Below, piece after piece: positions 5,187 to 12,124 of a stretch of DNA of 12,124 bases. Within the stretch, counting starts at the first letter, position 1, and every line of letters begins with the position of its first letter. This DNA is from Bacillota bacterium (GTDB taxonomy: Bacteria; Bacillota; Clostridia; Christensenellales; CAG-138): the NCBI GenBank assembly GCA_023409435.1, contig JAEYHP010000004.1, positions 1 to 12,124 of the forward strand. Direction: 5' to 3'. A model generated the notes under the pieces. It worked only from the letters and a program-made list of their open reading frames with translations, was not told the origin of the DNA and made no database searches. Made by a program: the position numbers and the translations under genes.

Positions 5187-6584
5187 TCACGCATTCTGCT
5201 GCGCTTCTTCTCTCGCTCTGACAAACGCCTTCACGGAACGGTCTATGTCTTCATAAGTCGTCCGGTAAGAGCAGACGCTTACCCGTATGACAGGCTCGCT
5301 CTCCCATTTCGCCCCGCCGCACCAGCACTCCCCCGATCCCTGGATACGCCTTAACACGTTTTCCGTAAGGCCGGAGTTGCCCAAGCACACCATGACCTGG
5401 TTGAAGCATACGTCGTTTAGAACCTGAAAGCCGCTTTGCTTCAAAGCCTCCGCAAAATACCTGGCTTTATGGTGGAGGTCATTTACAAGCTCCGAAACGC
5501 CGGTCTTTCCAAGTGATTTTAAAGCCGCCCACAGCTCAACGATTCTGGCGCGCCTGGACATATCCAAACTATAGAGCATGCCGTCCCGGTGTTCGCTGTA
5601 CATAATATAGGAACCCGTCATATGCAGGGCTTTTGTAAGCGCGTCCCTGTGCCTGCAAAGAACGATTCCATTGTCATAGGGCGCATTCAATGTTTTATGG
5701 GCGTCTACGGACCATGAATCGGCCAGTTCAATGCCTTTTGTCAGGTACTTGAGTTCTTCCGAAGCCGCAGCCCACAGGCCGAAAGCGCCGTCCACATGGA
5801 CCCAGGAACCGGCCTTTTTCGTTTTTTGGCAGAGCGCCTCAAAAGGATCGAACGCGCCGGAATTGACGTTTCCGGCCTGCAGAATGAGCAACGTCCGGTC
5901 GCCCAGTTCCGGTACGGCGTCCAAACTCATTCTCCCCTGGCTGTCTACGGGGACTTTTATGATCCTCTCGCTTCCCAGCCCCAGAATGGAGAGCGCTTTG
6001 TATATGGTGGAATGAGCGCCTTCGCCAAGCACGACGCGAATTTCCGGCGCGCCGAAAAGCCCGTTTTTTCCCACGTCATAGCCGAGCCGCTCCAGGAGAT
6101 GATTTCTGCCGGCTGCAAGCCCGCAAAGCGTCGCCGTTGAACTGCCTCCCACAAAGCCGGCGGCAGTATCCTCCGGGAGCTTCAGAAGATCGACAAGCCA
6201 TTTTTCAGAGACCTCTTCCAAAACGGAAGCGACGGGAGATATCACGTATAACGCCGCATTTTGGTCCCATGCATCGGATAACCATTTTGCCGCAAGAGCG
6301 GCCGGAAGTATTCCTCCGTTTACAAAACCGAAGTACCGCCCGCCTGTTTGCGCAACGGTTGCGGGCGAGCCAAAAGAATGCAGCCTCGCAAGAATCTCAT
6401 AGGGGTTGCCAGCCTCGGATTGAAGAGGTTCCCGGAATATCCGGAGCCCGTCCAGCGCGTCTTCATCCGGGTATACCGATCGATCTGGAATAGATTTCAT
6501 ATAGTCAAAGGCATAGTCTTTGGCCTGTTCCAGTATTCCCAAATCCAATGCCTCTTCTCTTAAACGGTCGCTGATGATTTTCAT
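5187..6584 (-). CDS. PLP-dependent group II amino-acid decarboxylase
   Basis: A 465-residue fold-type I PLP enzyme of the group II decarboxylase family (aromatic-L-amino-acid, tyrosine, glutamate and histidine-type decarboxylases), which turns an amino acid into its amine plus CO2 in the cytoplasm. The PLP lysine is K297 in DAHKTLNAPYDNG (294-306; family DAHKWLNVPYDCG). D265 in HVDGAFG binds the pyridine nitrogen, H191 in GEGAHSTIY stacks on the ring, and GGSSTATLCGL (146-156) is the phosphate-binding region. The length suits the family (about 450-500). The PYDNG motif points to the aromatic or general branch rather than GadB, but the substrate cannot be read from sequence; a few relatives are aldehyde synthases. 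The ATG at 6584 follows AGGAAC, a weak ribosome binding site. It lies 20 bp after the diguanylate cyclase stop, so it is probably the second gene of that operon. Confidence 0.85.
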   Translation of the reverse strand: MKIISDRLREEALDLGILEQAKDYAFDYMKSIPDRSVYPDEDALDGLRIFREPLQSEAGNPYEILARLHSFGSPATVAQTGGRYFGFVNGGILPAALAAKWLSDAWDQNAALYVISPVASVLEEVSEKWLVDLLKLPEDTAAGFVGGSSTATLCGLAAGRNHLLERLGYDVGKNGLFGAPEIRVVLGEGAHSTIYKALSILGLGSERIIKVPVDSQGRMSLDAVPELGDRTLLILQAGNVNSGAFDPFEALCQKTKKAGSWVHVDGAFGLWAAASEELKYLTKGIELADSWSVDAHKTLNAPYDNGIVLCRHRDALTKALHMTGSYIMYSEHRDGMLYSLDMSRRARIVELWAALKSLGKTGVSELVNDLHHKARYFAEALKQSGFQVLNDVCFNQVMVCLGNSGLTENVLRRIQGSGECWCGGAKWESEPVIRVSVCSYRTTYEDIDRSVKAFVRAREEAQQNA

Positions 6585-6604
6585 GTTCCTATTCCCTTTT
6601 CATT

Positions 6605-8047
6605 TTACTCGATCATCTCATAACAGCCTTTTCCTCTGTCCTTTGCCTGGTAAAGCGCCCTGTCCGCCCTGAACAGCAGCGTGTTGGCCGAATCCCCCGG
6701 CCTATATTCCGTAATGCCAAAGCAAATTGAGACACAATAGGGCTTTAGTTCCTCGTCCAGGCGAACTGCCTCGAAGAAATTGTTGACAAGCGTTAACACT
6801 TCTTCCCGCTCCGCCGCATGGAAGCCTGCAAATTCGTCGCCGCCCCAGCGCGCCACGACGGCGTTTGCAAAAGCCTCCTGCGCGAGCTTGCCCACGCGGA
6901 TAATGATTTGATCCCCGGCCAAATGCCCGTACGTATCGTTGATGGCTTTAAATTCGTCGATATCAAATATGAACAGGTAGAACGGCTTGCCGCGACTCGC
7001 TGCAAGCGCGGTGGTCAGCGCCTCGTTAAAGCCCCTGCGATTACATAGGCCGGTAAGCGGGTCCGTTTTCGCCATGGCGGAAAGCCGCTGCTCGTTCCGG
7101 CGGATCAGCCTGTCCACAATGAACAGCACACAAACGACTACCAATGCAAAAATAATCAAATCATTTACCATTTGCGCGTTTAGTGTTCTCCTTAACACGG
7201 AAGTGTCTTTTACGACCAACAAAAACCAATCCATATCCTCAATGTACTGGGTAATCATATAGCCTGCGGATTGATTGTCCTGATATTCAAAACTCCTCAA
7301 GGTCTGGTGGGATAAAACATCCTGTTTATTCACCCCGAGATCGTGCATGTCAAATACATTGGTTTGATAAATTTCGCTCGTGTCGGTACTGACCTGCACA
7401 ATGCCTTCCCTGTTGAAAAGTGCCGTCTTTAAGTCAAACTGGTCCTCAAAGGATTTGATCATGGCCTGCACGCGGTTGAGTTTTAATCCCACGCCGGTAA
7501 CGCCCATGAGCCTTCCGTGCTCATCCGTGATGCGGCAGTTGATAAACACCGTCAATTGGTTCTGGTTGACCTCGTCCGTATCGATATCCAGATCATAGGG
7601 CTTATTCTTGCTTAAGAATTCATAATACCAGACGTCGTGATCGTCCTCCGCGGAAATCACCTTGTTGAGGCCGCCGTGGTAATAGTAGCGTTTGGTGGTT
7701 TCGGACACAACGAACGCGGTGTCGTACCCGTATTGGTTTTTAAGCTGCGTAAGGTATTCGGTAAGCTTTTCCTGATGTTCGGCAGAAAAATTACCATGCG
7801 ATTCCGCCAGAAGCCACGCCTTCAAAAAGCTGTCGTTGGCCATTGTCAGGGAAACCACGATGGGGCGGGCAAGCTCATTGCGGATCTCTGCGTATATGTT
7901 GGTGGTGGTCAGCTTGGAAATGTTGCAGATATCCTCTTTGATAATATCACTGTAGGATTTATAGTTGGCAAGGCCCACCGCAGCAAAGCCCAGCAGTATG
8001 ATGGCGCAAATCAACAGATTGATGCGTATTTTGCTGGTTTTCTCCAT
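6605..8047 (-). CDS. Membrane diguanylate cyclase with extracytoplasmic dCACHE-like sensor
   Basis: A 480-residue protein. It has an N-terminal membrane helix (about 8-27), a roughly 265-residue extracytoplasmic region (28-293), a second helix (about 294-314), and a C-terminal GGDEF domain (about 325-480). The catalytic motif is intact: RWGGDEF (400-406), with FDIDEFKAINDTYGH (361-375) giving Mg and substrate contacts. It should convert two GTP to cyclic di-GMP. No RxxD inhibitory site precedes GGDEF, so product inhibition through that site is unlikely. The sensor, with DVWYYEFL (138-145), LTVFIN and MGVTGVGL, matches the dCACHE_1 type, which binds small molecules such as amino acids or amines. 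The ATG at 8047 is preferred over 8068 because GGTGA precedes it by 4 bp. It probably leads an operon with the decarboxylase, which suggests the sensed ligand relates to amino-acid or amine levels. Confidence 0.92.
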   Translation of the reverse strand: MEKTSKIRINLLICAIILLGFAAVGLANYKSYSDIIKEDICNISKLTTTNIYAEIRNELARPIVVSLTMANDSFLKAWLLAESHGNFSAEHQEKLTEYLTQLKNQYGYDTAFVVSETTKRYYYHGGLNKVISAEDDHDVWYYEFLSKNKPYDLDIDTDEVNQNQLTVFINCRITDEHGRLMGVTGVGLKLNRVQAMIKSFEDQFDLKTALFNREGIVQVSTDTSEIYQTNVFDMHDLGVNKQDVLSHQTLRSFEYQDNQSAGYMITQYIEDMDWFLLVVKDTSVLRRTLNAQMVNDLIIFALVVVCVLFIVDRLIRRNEQRLSAMAKTDPLTGLCNRRGFNEALTTALAASRGKPFYLFIFDIDEFKAINDTYGHLAGDQIIIRVGKLAQEAFANAVVARWGGDEFAGFHAAEREEVLTLVNNFFEAVRLDEELKPYCVSICFGITEYRPGDSANTLLFRADRALYQAKDRGKGCYEMIE

Positions 8048-8079
8048 TCCCTCACCGTTCAAGAGCATTTATTACTGCT

Positions 8080-8108
8080 ATATTACTATAAACGGCGTGA
8101 AGCGACAA
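8080..8108 (-). promoter_or_regulatory. Possible promoter of the diguanylate cyclase-decarboxylase operon
   Basis: On the minus strand TTGTCG (8108-8103) and TAATAT (8085-8080), each 4 of 6 matches, are 17 bp apart. Transcription would begin near 8073, leaving a leader of about 26 nt. An alternative TATAGT -10 lies a few bases upstream at a poorer spacing. Weak, but it is the best candidate in the gap. Confidence 0.35.
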
Positions 8109-8123
8109 CAAAGGATTTGATAT

Positions 8124-8281
8124 CGCAAAAATGATACCACTTTTGCGAGTTTTTCCGTCCGGGCTTGACAGAGCAAGCCTGGACGCAAGGTGTCCAAACT
8201 GACGTACACGCCGTCAGTTTGGACAGATTTTATGGATGCTTCTGAATTTCTTCCGTTTGCAGGGCGACGAGGCGCCCTGCA
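8124..8281. other. Cluster of four consecutive hairpins in an intergenic gap
   Basis: This occupies most of the 284-bp gap between feoB and the diguanylate cyclase gene. From left to right: CGCAAAA/TTTTGCG (8124-8130, 8141-8147), followed by AGTTTTTCC; CGTCCGGGCTTG/CAAGCCTGGACG (8156-8167, 8174-8185), 12 bp with one G-T pair; TGTCCAAACTGACG/CGTCAGTTTGGACA (8191-8204, 8212-8225), a perfect 14 bp with a 7-nt loop; TGCAGGGCG/CGCCCTGCA (8258-8266, 8273-8281), 9 bp. No hairpin has a good T-tract in the minus direction, so none is a convincing feoB terminator. It could be a structured RNA, an operator array or a composite termination/processing region. The remainder of the gap shows nothing else recognisable. 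Confidence 0.6.
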
Positions 8282-8331
8282 TGCAACCAGGCTGATAATG
8301 AACTCTTTTTCCCGTGCAAACCCGCGCCGGA

Positions 8332-10896
8332 TCACAGCCCGAAAAGCGAGCCCAGCTGATATACGAACAGCGCGGCGACATATGCGATACCTATCTGGTA
8401 TACCACCATAAACGCCGTCCATTTCCCGCTGTTCAGTTCCCTGCGCATGGTAGCCACAGCGGCCATGCAGGGCACATACAAAAGCACGAATACGAGGAAG
8501 CTGAACGCGGAAAGCGGCGTAAACGTCCCGGAGAGGGCCGAACGTACGGCGCCTTCCGCGGCACCCGCGGAAAAGCCGTAAAACAGGCTCAGGGACGCAA
8601 CCACCGCCTCCTTGGCGACAAACCCCGTTAAAAGCGATACCGCAGCCTGCCAGGTCCCAAAACCCAGAGGTTTGAACAGGGGCGCGATAAAGCCGCCCAA
8701 TTTGCCCAGTATGCTGTTGGCCGCATTCTCCCCCATGGCAAAGCGGAAATCAAACGTCTGCAGCACCCAGAGCACGATACTCATCACTAGTATGATGGTG
8801 CCCGCTTTCTCTAAGAAATGCTCCACGCGCTCCCCCACATGCTGCAGCGTGTTCTTGAGCTGCGGGCGGCGGTAGGGTGGCATTTCCATCACAAACGGCG
8901 CGTCCGCCCCGCGGAACAGCGTCTGTTTGAACAAAAGGCCGGTGAGAACGCCAACCAGCATGCCTAAAGCGTAGAGCGCAAACACCACAAGGCCGCTGCC
9001 GCGCGAAAAGAACGCCCCCGCAATCAGCCCATACACCGGAAGCTTTGCGGAGCAGCTCATAAACGGCAGCAGGAATATCGTCATGCGCCGGTCCTTTTCG
9101 TTTTCCATGGTGCGCGCGCTCATGGCGGCGGGCACGGTGCAGCCAAACCCCATCAGCATGGGGATGAAGGATTTGCCGGAAAGCCCGATGCGCCTTAATG
9201 GTTTATCCATAATAAACGCCGTGCGGGAAAGGTAGCCGCTGTCCTCCAATAAAGAAAGGCAAAGAAACAGCAGCGCAATCTGCGGTAAAAACGTCAGCAC
9301 GCCGCCCACGCCGGTTACGATGCCGTCGCAGATCAGGCTCACGAGCCAGCCCGACGTGCCAATGGACGCAAGCCAATTCCGAAGCAAAGGCGAAACCGCC
9401 CCGCTGATGAGCGCCTCCACCTGATCGGAAAGCCAGGATCCGACGCTTCCGAATGTCAGCAGGAATATGAGAAGCATGATGAGCAGGAATACCGGCAGAG
9501 CGAAATATTTGTGGGTGAGCACGGCGTCGATCCGGTCCGATATGCTGCGCTCCTCCATTCCGCGCTTTTTTGTGAGCGCTGCCGAAATTACCCGGGAAAT
9601 GAAGCGGTACCGGCTTTCTGCCACGCGCATGCCGCTGTCGAACCGCTCGTCCGCCCCGGCGTATGTTTGAATTACCCGGTCGATCTCTTCCTGCTCGGAA
9701 GGCGAAAGCTTGAGCTGTTCAAGCACCAGCGCATCGCCTTCCAGCAGCTTCATCTGCGTCCAATGCGCGGGAAGGCCCGCTTCGAACGCGCGAGTGCCGA
9801 TGAGTTCGCCGATTCGATGGTGCGCGGCGTGCGTCACATCGTCGTATACGTCGTCCGGCTCAATAAAATTGCGGCAACGTACCTGCTCGTGTATGATATC
9901 CACCAGCAGCTCGCACTGCTTTAAAAGCTCGTCCACACCCTCGCCCGTGCGCGCGCTGATGGGAACCACGGGTATGCCCAGCTCCAGGGAAAGGCGCTTC
10001 ACGTCTATTCGGTCGCCGCTCTTTTCCACCTCGTCCATCATGTTGAGCGCCAGAACCATGGGGCGCTCCAGCTCCATCAGCTGCACACTCAGGTACAGGT
10101 TGCGCTCCAGGTTGGTGCCGTCCACGATGTTGATGATGGCGTCGGGCTGTTCTTCTATAATATAGTTCCGCGCAATGACCTCTTCGAGCGAGTACGGGGA
10201 AAGCGAATAGATGCCCGGCAGGTCAACGAGCAGCATCTCCTGCCCGTGGGCACGCAGCCGCCCTTCCTTTTTTTCCACCGTTACGCCCGGCCAGTTGCCC
10301 ACATATTCCCGCGAGCCGGTCATGGCGTTAAACAGTGTGGTCTTGCCGCTGTTAGGGTTGCCCGCAAGTGCTAACTTTACAACCTTTTGCTCTTTTTGGT
10401 GCGGACCGCAGGGCCTTTCCGGCATGCGGCGCTTATCCTTTTGAACCATCCACGTATTCTTCCGGTTCGGGCATCCCTCGCACGCAGATGGGACCGAACG
10501 GGTGGCATCGTCCTGCGTGGAGACGACCCACTCCGTCAACCGCATGGCGCGCTCATGCGCGAGACGGTCACTTTGCGCTCTATGGCTAAAAAGCATCTCC
10601 TCCGCGCGTTTCAGGCGCAGGCGGTCCTCCGCGCGCTCCCGCGCAAGCGCCGCTTCCTCCTCCTCGGAATTAAACAACTCAATGGACAGGGCGTCCTCCC
10701 GCCGCAGCGAAAGGTCATATCCTCTTAAGTGCACCTCTATGGGATCGCCCAAGGGAGCGGTCTTTCGTACCAATATTTTTGTAAGCGGGGTAATGCCCAT
10801 ATCCACCAGCCGCCGTCTGATGCGCGCATCCTTGCCGCCCACCGCGCTGATGACGCCGGATTCGCCCGGCAGCAGTTCCCCAAGCGTCTTAGCCAT
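8332..10896 (-). CDS. feoB: Fused FeoA-FeoB ferrous iron transporter
   Basis: An 854-residue inner-membrane Fe(II) importer. Residues 1-75 are a FeoA SH3-like domain (GITPLTKILVRK, GDPIEVHLRGYDLSLRREDA). A charged helical linker (about 77-120) leads to a cysteine-bearing segment (C139, C142, C163). The FeoB G domain follows: G1 GNPNSGKTT (179-187), switch NWPGVTVEKK (201-210), G3 DLPG (225-228), G4 NMMD (285-288), G5 SART (314-317). From about 464 come the membrane helices, with the Gate-motif cysteines in GFGCTVPA (583-590) and SCSAKLPVY (614-622). GTP binding gates iron passage. The ATG at 10896 is chosen because ACGGAG precedes it by 7 bp; ATGs at 10941 and 10935 lack a ribosome binding site and overlap the -10 box or the predicted transcription start. 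It has its own promoter and operator, and there is no separate feoA or feoC nearby. Confidence 0.95.
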   Translation of the reverse strand: MAKTLGELLPGESGVISAVGGKDARIRRRLVDMGITPLTKILVRKTAPLGDPIEVHLRGYDLSLRREDALSIELFNSEEEEAALARERAEDRLRLKRAEEMLFSHRAQSDRLAHERAMRLTEWVVSTQDDATRSVPSACEGCPNRKNTWMVQKDKRRMPERPCGPHQKEQKVVKLALAGNPNSGKTTLFNAMTGSREYVGNWPGVTVEKKEGRLRAHGQEMLLVDLPGIYSLSPYSLEEVIARNYIIEEQPDAIINIVDGTNLERNLYLSVQLMELERPMVLALNMMDEVEKSGDRIDVKRLSLELGIPVVPISARTGEGVDELLKQCELLVDIIHEQVRCRNFIEPDDVYDDVTHAAHHRIGELIGTRAFEAGLPAHWTQMKLLEGDALVLEQLKLSPSEQEEIDRVIQTYAGADERFDSGMRVAESRYRFISRVISAALTKKRGMEERSISDRIDAVLTHKYFALPVFLLIMLLIFLLTFGSVGSWLSDQVEALISGAVSPLLRNWLASIGTSGWLVSLICDGIVTGVGGVLTFLPQIALLFLCLSLLEDSGYLSRTAFIMDKPLRRIGLSGKSFIPMLMGFGCTVPAAMSARTMENEKDRRMTIFLLPFMSCSAKLPVYGLIAGAFFSRGSGLVVFALYALGMLVGVLTGLLFKQTLFRGADAPFVMEMPPYRRPQLKNTLQHVGERVEHFLEKAGTIILVMSIVLWVLQTFDFRFAMGENAANSILGKLGGFIAPLFKPLGFGTWQAAVSLLTGFVAKEAVVASLSLFYGFSAGAAEGAVRSALSGTFTPLSAFSFLVFVLLYVPCMAAVATMRRELNSGKWTAFMVVYQIGIAYVAALFVYQLGSLFGL

Positions 10897-10914
10897 GCGT
10901 TTGCTCCGTTCCGT

Positions 10915-10930
10915 GTTAGCTTTTGCTAAC
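10915..10930 (-). promoter_or_regulatory. Operator-like palindrome at the feo promoter
   Basis: GTTAGC (10915-10920) and GCTAAC (10925-10930) flank TTTT, a perfect 6-bp inverted repeat within the first bases of the transcript. The TTAGC...GCTAA pattern is reminiscent of binding sites of DtxR/IdeR-type metal-dependent repressors, which would suit an iron importer. The identity of the regulator is inferred, not shown. Confidence 0.55.
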
Positions 10931-10939
10931 TCCATAGGC

Positions 10940-10967
10940 ATTGTACCAAAGCGCGCACAAATGTCAA
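10940..10967 (-). promoter_or_regulatory. Sigma-A promoter of feoB
   Basis: On the minus strand a perfect TTGACA (10967-10962), a 16-bp spacer and TACAAT (10945-10940, 5 of 6) are seen, with TGG directly before the -10 as an extended element. This is the strongest minus-strand promoter in the window. The start falls near 10933, at the edge of the GTTAGC palindrome. Confidence 0.8.
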
Positions 10968-10986
10968 TACACGAAGCGCCGTGTAT
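10967..10986. promoter_or_regulatory. ATACACG inverted repeat abutting the feo -35 box
   Basis: ATACACG (10967-10973) and CGTGTAT (10980-10986) are a perfect 7-bp inverted repeat with a 6-bp centre, sharing one base with the -35 box. An activator or repressor site is possible; it could also serve as an RNA hairpin downstream of folA, though no T-tract follows. Confidence 0.35.
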
Positions 10987-11014
10987 CTGTCATTGTTATG
11001 ATATGTATAGCTGT

Positions 11015-11042
11015 AAGAAAAAATGATTACAGAACGGCTGTA
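11015..11042 (-). terminator. Weak terminator at the folA stop codon
   Basis: On the minus strand TACAG and CTGTA form a short 5-bp stem that overlaps the stop codon, followed after three bases by ATTTTTTC. The stem is short and of average GC, so termination is uncertain. Confidence 0.3.
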
Positions 11043-11536
11043 CGCGTATTTTGATATGTGACGTAGGAAAAAGAAAGACCTTCATGAAACTGATCTTCAG
11101 AGCGTTCCGCAAGAACCCAGTTTTCGAGCGCGCCAAGATCAGGCAAGGAGCAATCCGCTTCCCTTATCGCGTTAACATGCGTGATAAGCGCGCTTTCGCA
11201 GTAAGGAAGAAGCTGCGCGTATATCTCCGCCCCGCCGATCACAAAGACTTCTTTCCCGGCAAAGGCGGGCTGGCGGAGCAACCCTGACAGCTCTTCAATA
11301 GAATGGGCAATGCTGACATCCTGTGCAGCGAATCCGGTATTGCGGGTCAATACAATGTTAGTTCGGTTAGGGAGCGGCTTGCCGCCGGGCAAAGACTGCA
11401 GCGTTTTCCGGCCCATGACGACGACGTTGCCGGAAGTACACGTGCGAAAGCGCTTGAGATCGGCCGGGATGCGGAACAAAAGCTCCCCCCGGCACCCAAG
11501 GTTCCAGTTTTGATCCACCGCAGCAATCAGCTTCAT
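11027..11536 (-). CDS. folA: Dihydrofolate reductase
   Basis: A 169-residue protein of normal length for the enzyme that reduces dihydrofolate to tetrahydrofolate with NADPH. It shows the N-terminal MKLIAAVDQNWNLG, the catalytic acid D26 in FRIPADLKRF (21-30), the NADPH-binding VVMGRKTLQSLP (39-50), LPNRTNIVLTR (55-65), and VIGGAEIY (99-106). The ATG at 11536 overlaps the thyA stop in a 4-bp ATGA junction; the in-frame start at 11635 would lie well inside thyA and add a non-DHFR extension. Coupling to thymidylate synthase makes sense because that reaction oxidises methylenetetrahydrofolate to dihydrofolate, which this enzyme recycles. Nothing suggests a plasmid-type trimethoprim-resistant variant. 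Confidence 0.95.
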   Translation of the reverse strand: MKLIAAVDQNWNLGCRGELLFRIPADLKRFRTCTSGNVVVMGRKTLQSLPGGKPLPNRTNIVLTRNTGFAAQDVSIAHSIEELSGLLRQPAFAGKEVFVIGGAEIYAQLLPYCESALITHVNAIREADCSLPDLGALENWVLAERSEDQFHEGLSFSYVTYQNTRTAVL

Positions 11537-12124
11537 ATGGCCACCGAAATGCTCGCCGCAAACGGGTGGAACTGGTACCCTTCCAACCGGAAGCTGTTTA
11601 CGGTGAACGCGTAAAAATCCGTTGTGCCGTCCCATACAAGTTTGGGCGCGGGCAGCGGCTCCCGCTTTAAGAGTTCCTCCACCAGCGGCACGTGGCGGTC
11701 ATAGATGTGCGCGTCCGCAATCATATGCACAAGCTCGCCCGCTTCCAATCCGGAAGCCGCAGCAAATAGATGCACGAGCACGGCGTACTGGCAGACATTC
11801 CAGTTGTTTGCGGTGAGCATATCCTGCGAGCGCTGGTTGAGTATGGCGTTTAATGTATTGCCCGTGACATTGAATGTCATGGAGTAGGCGCAGGGGTAAA
11901 GGCTCATTTCATGAAGGTCCTGGTGCACGTAGAGGTTGGTCATGATGCGGCGGCTCTGCGGGTTGTGCTTTAAATCAAAAAGCACGCGGTCCACCTGATC
12001 GAACATGCCCTCCTTGTATTGGTGCTTTACACCGAGCTGGTAGCCGTAGGCTTTTCCGATACTGCCCGCTTCATCGGCCCAATTGTCCCAAATGCGGCTG
12101 TTTAATTCATGCACGTTGTTGGAC
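11533..12124 (-). CDS. thyA: Thymidylate synthase (partial, N-terminus beyond window)
   Basis: The last 196 residues of ThyA are present, starting at SNNVHELNSRIWD, which matches the family's internal segment, so roughly the first 70-100 residues lie outside. ThyA methylates dUMP to dTMP with methylenetetrahydrofolate. Visible motifs are the phosphate-binding SRRIMT, the catalytic cysteine in LYPCAYS, NQRSQDM and DAHIYDRH for dUMP binding, and the C-terminal PVAI-like SISVAI. The active-site context PCAYS rather than PCHxxxQ is seen in some Firmicutes enzymes. The final TGA overlaps the folA ATG by 4 bp, so the two are translationally coupled. The promoter is outside the window. Confidence 0.95.
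   Translation of the reverse strand, partial: SNNVHELNSRIWDNWADEAGSIGKAYGYQLGVKHQYKEGMFDQVDRVLFDLKHNPQSRRIMTNLYVHQDLHEMSLYPCAYSMTFNVTGNTLNAILNQRSQDMLTANNWNVCQYAVLVHLFAAASGLEAGELVHMIADAHIYDRHVPLVEELLKREPLPAPKLVWDGTTDFYAFTVNSFRLEGYQFHPFAASISVAI

Noticed and set aside
7637..8134. A 165-codon plus-strand ORF opposite the diguanylate cyclase.
   Set aside because: It is a shadow of the opposite coding strand with no family signal, and the cyclase frame is complete with its motifs.
8048..8331. A cyclic di-GMP (GEMM) riboswitch ahead of the diguanylate cyclase.
   Set aside because: The conserved GEMM core segments are not present, and the best promoter lies downstream of the hairpins, so they would not be in the leader.
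1..12124. Mobile elements, CRISPR arrays, tRNA or rRNA genes.
   Set aside because: No transposase or integrase motifs, no regularly spaced repeats, no tRNA-like cloverleaf and no rRNA segments were seen on either strand.

Overview
The window looks like chromosome from an anaerobic member of the Clostridia or a related Gram-positive lineage. The evidence is a Re-type (R)-citrate synthase, a FeoA-FeoB fusion for ferrous iron uptake, a DegV-family protein, strong AAGGAGG-type ribosome binding sites, and consensus sigma-A promoters in AT-rich gaps between moderately GC-rich genes. No species can be named. There is no tRNA, rRNA, CRISPR array, transposase or phage gene.

Layout. Positions 1-2555 (minus strand) hold a three-gene operon: a DegV-type fatty-acid-binding protein, an ICMT/PEMT-like membrane methyltransferase joined to it by an ATGA overlap, and a GH3-like acyl-adenylating enzyme that runs off the left edge. 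A divergent promoter region (about 2527-2953) separates it from a monocistronic Re-citrate synthase gene (2954-4336, plus), which ends in a strong terminator. Next comes an unusual plus-strand gene (4554-5111): a domain resembling sigma-70 region 2 tethered to a C-terminal membrane helix. A perfect TGGTATACCA palindrome sits at its promoter.

From 5187 to the right edge every gene is on the minus strand. A dCACHE-like/GGDEF diguanylate cyclase (6605-8047) lies 20 bp upstream of a group II PLP-dependent amino-acid decarboxylase (5187-6584), so the two are probably co-transcribed. A 284-bp gap (8048-8331) holds four consecutive hairpins, one with a perfect 14-bp stem. Then comes a fused feoA-feoB gene (8332-10896) with its own near-consensus promoter and a TTAGC-N4-GCTAA operator-like palindrome. 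The right edge carries a thyA-folA pair (thymidylate synthase and dihydrofolate reductase, ATGA overlap), with thyA cut by the window end.

Most genes are recognisable housekeeping or metabolic functions. The parts least explained by known biology are the DegV/methyltransferase/GH3 operon (possibly acyl-group capture, modification and activation), the membrane-tethered sigma-like protein with its operator, the diguanylate cyclase-decarboxylase pairing, and the hairpin cluster.
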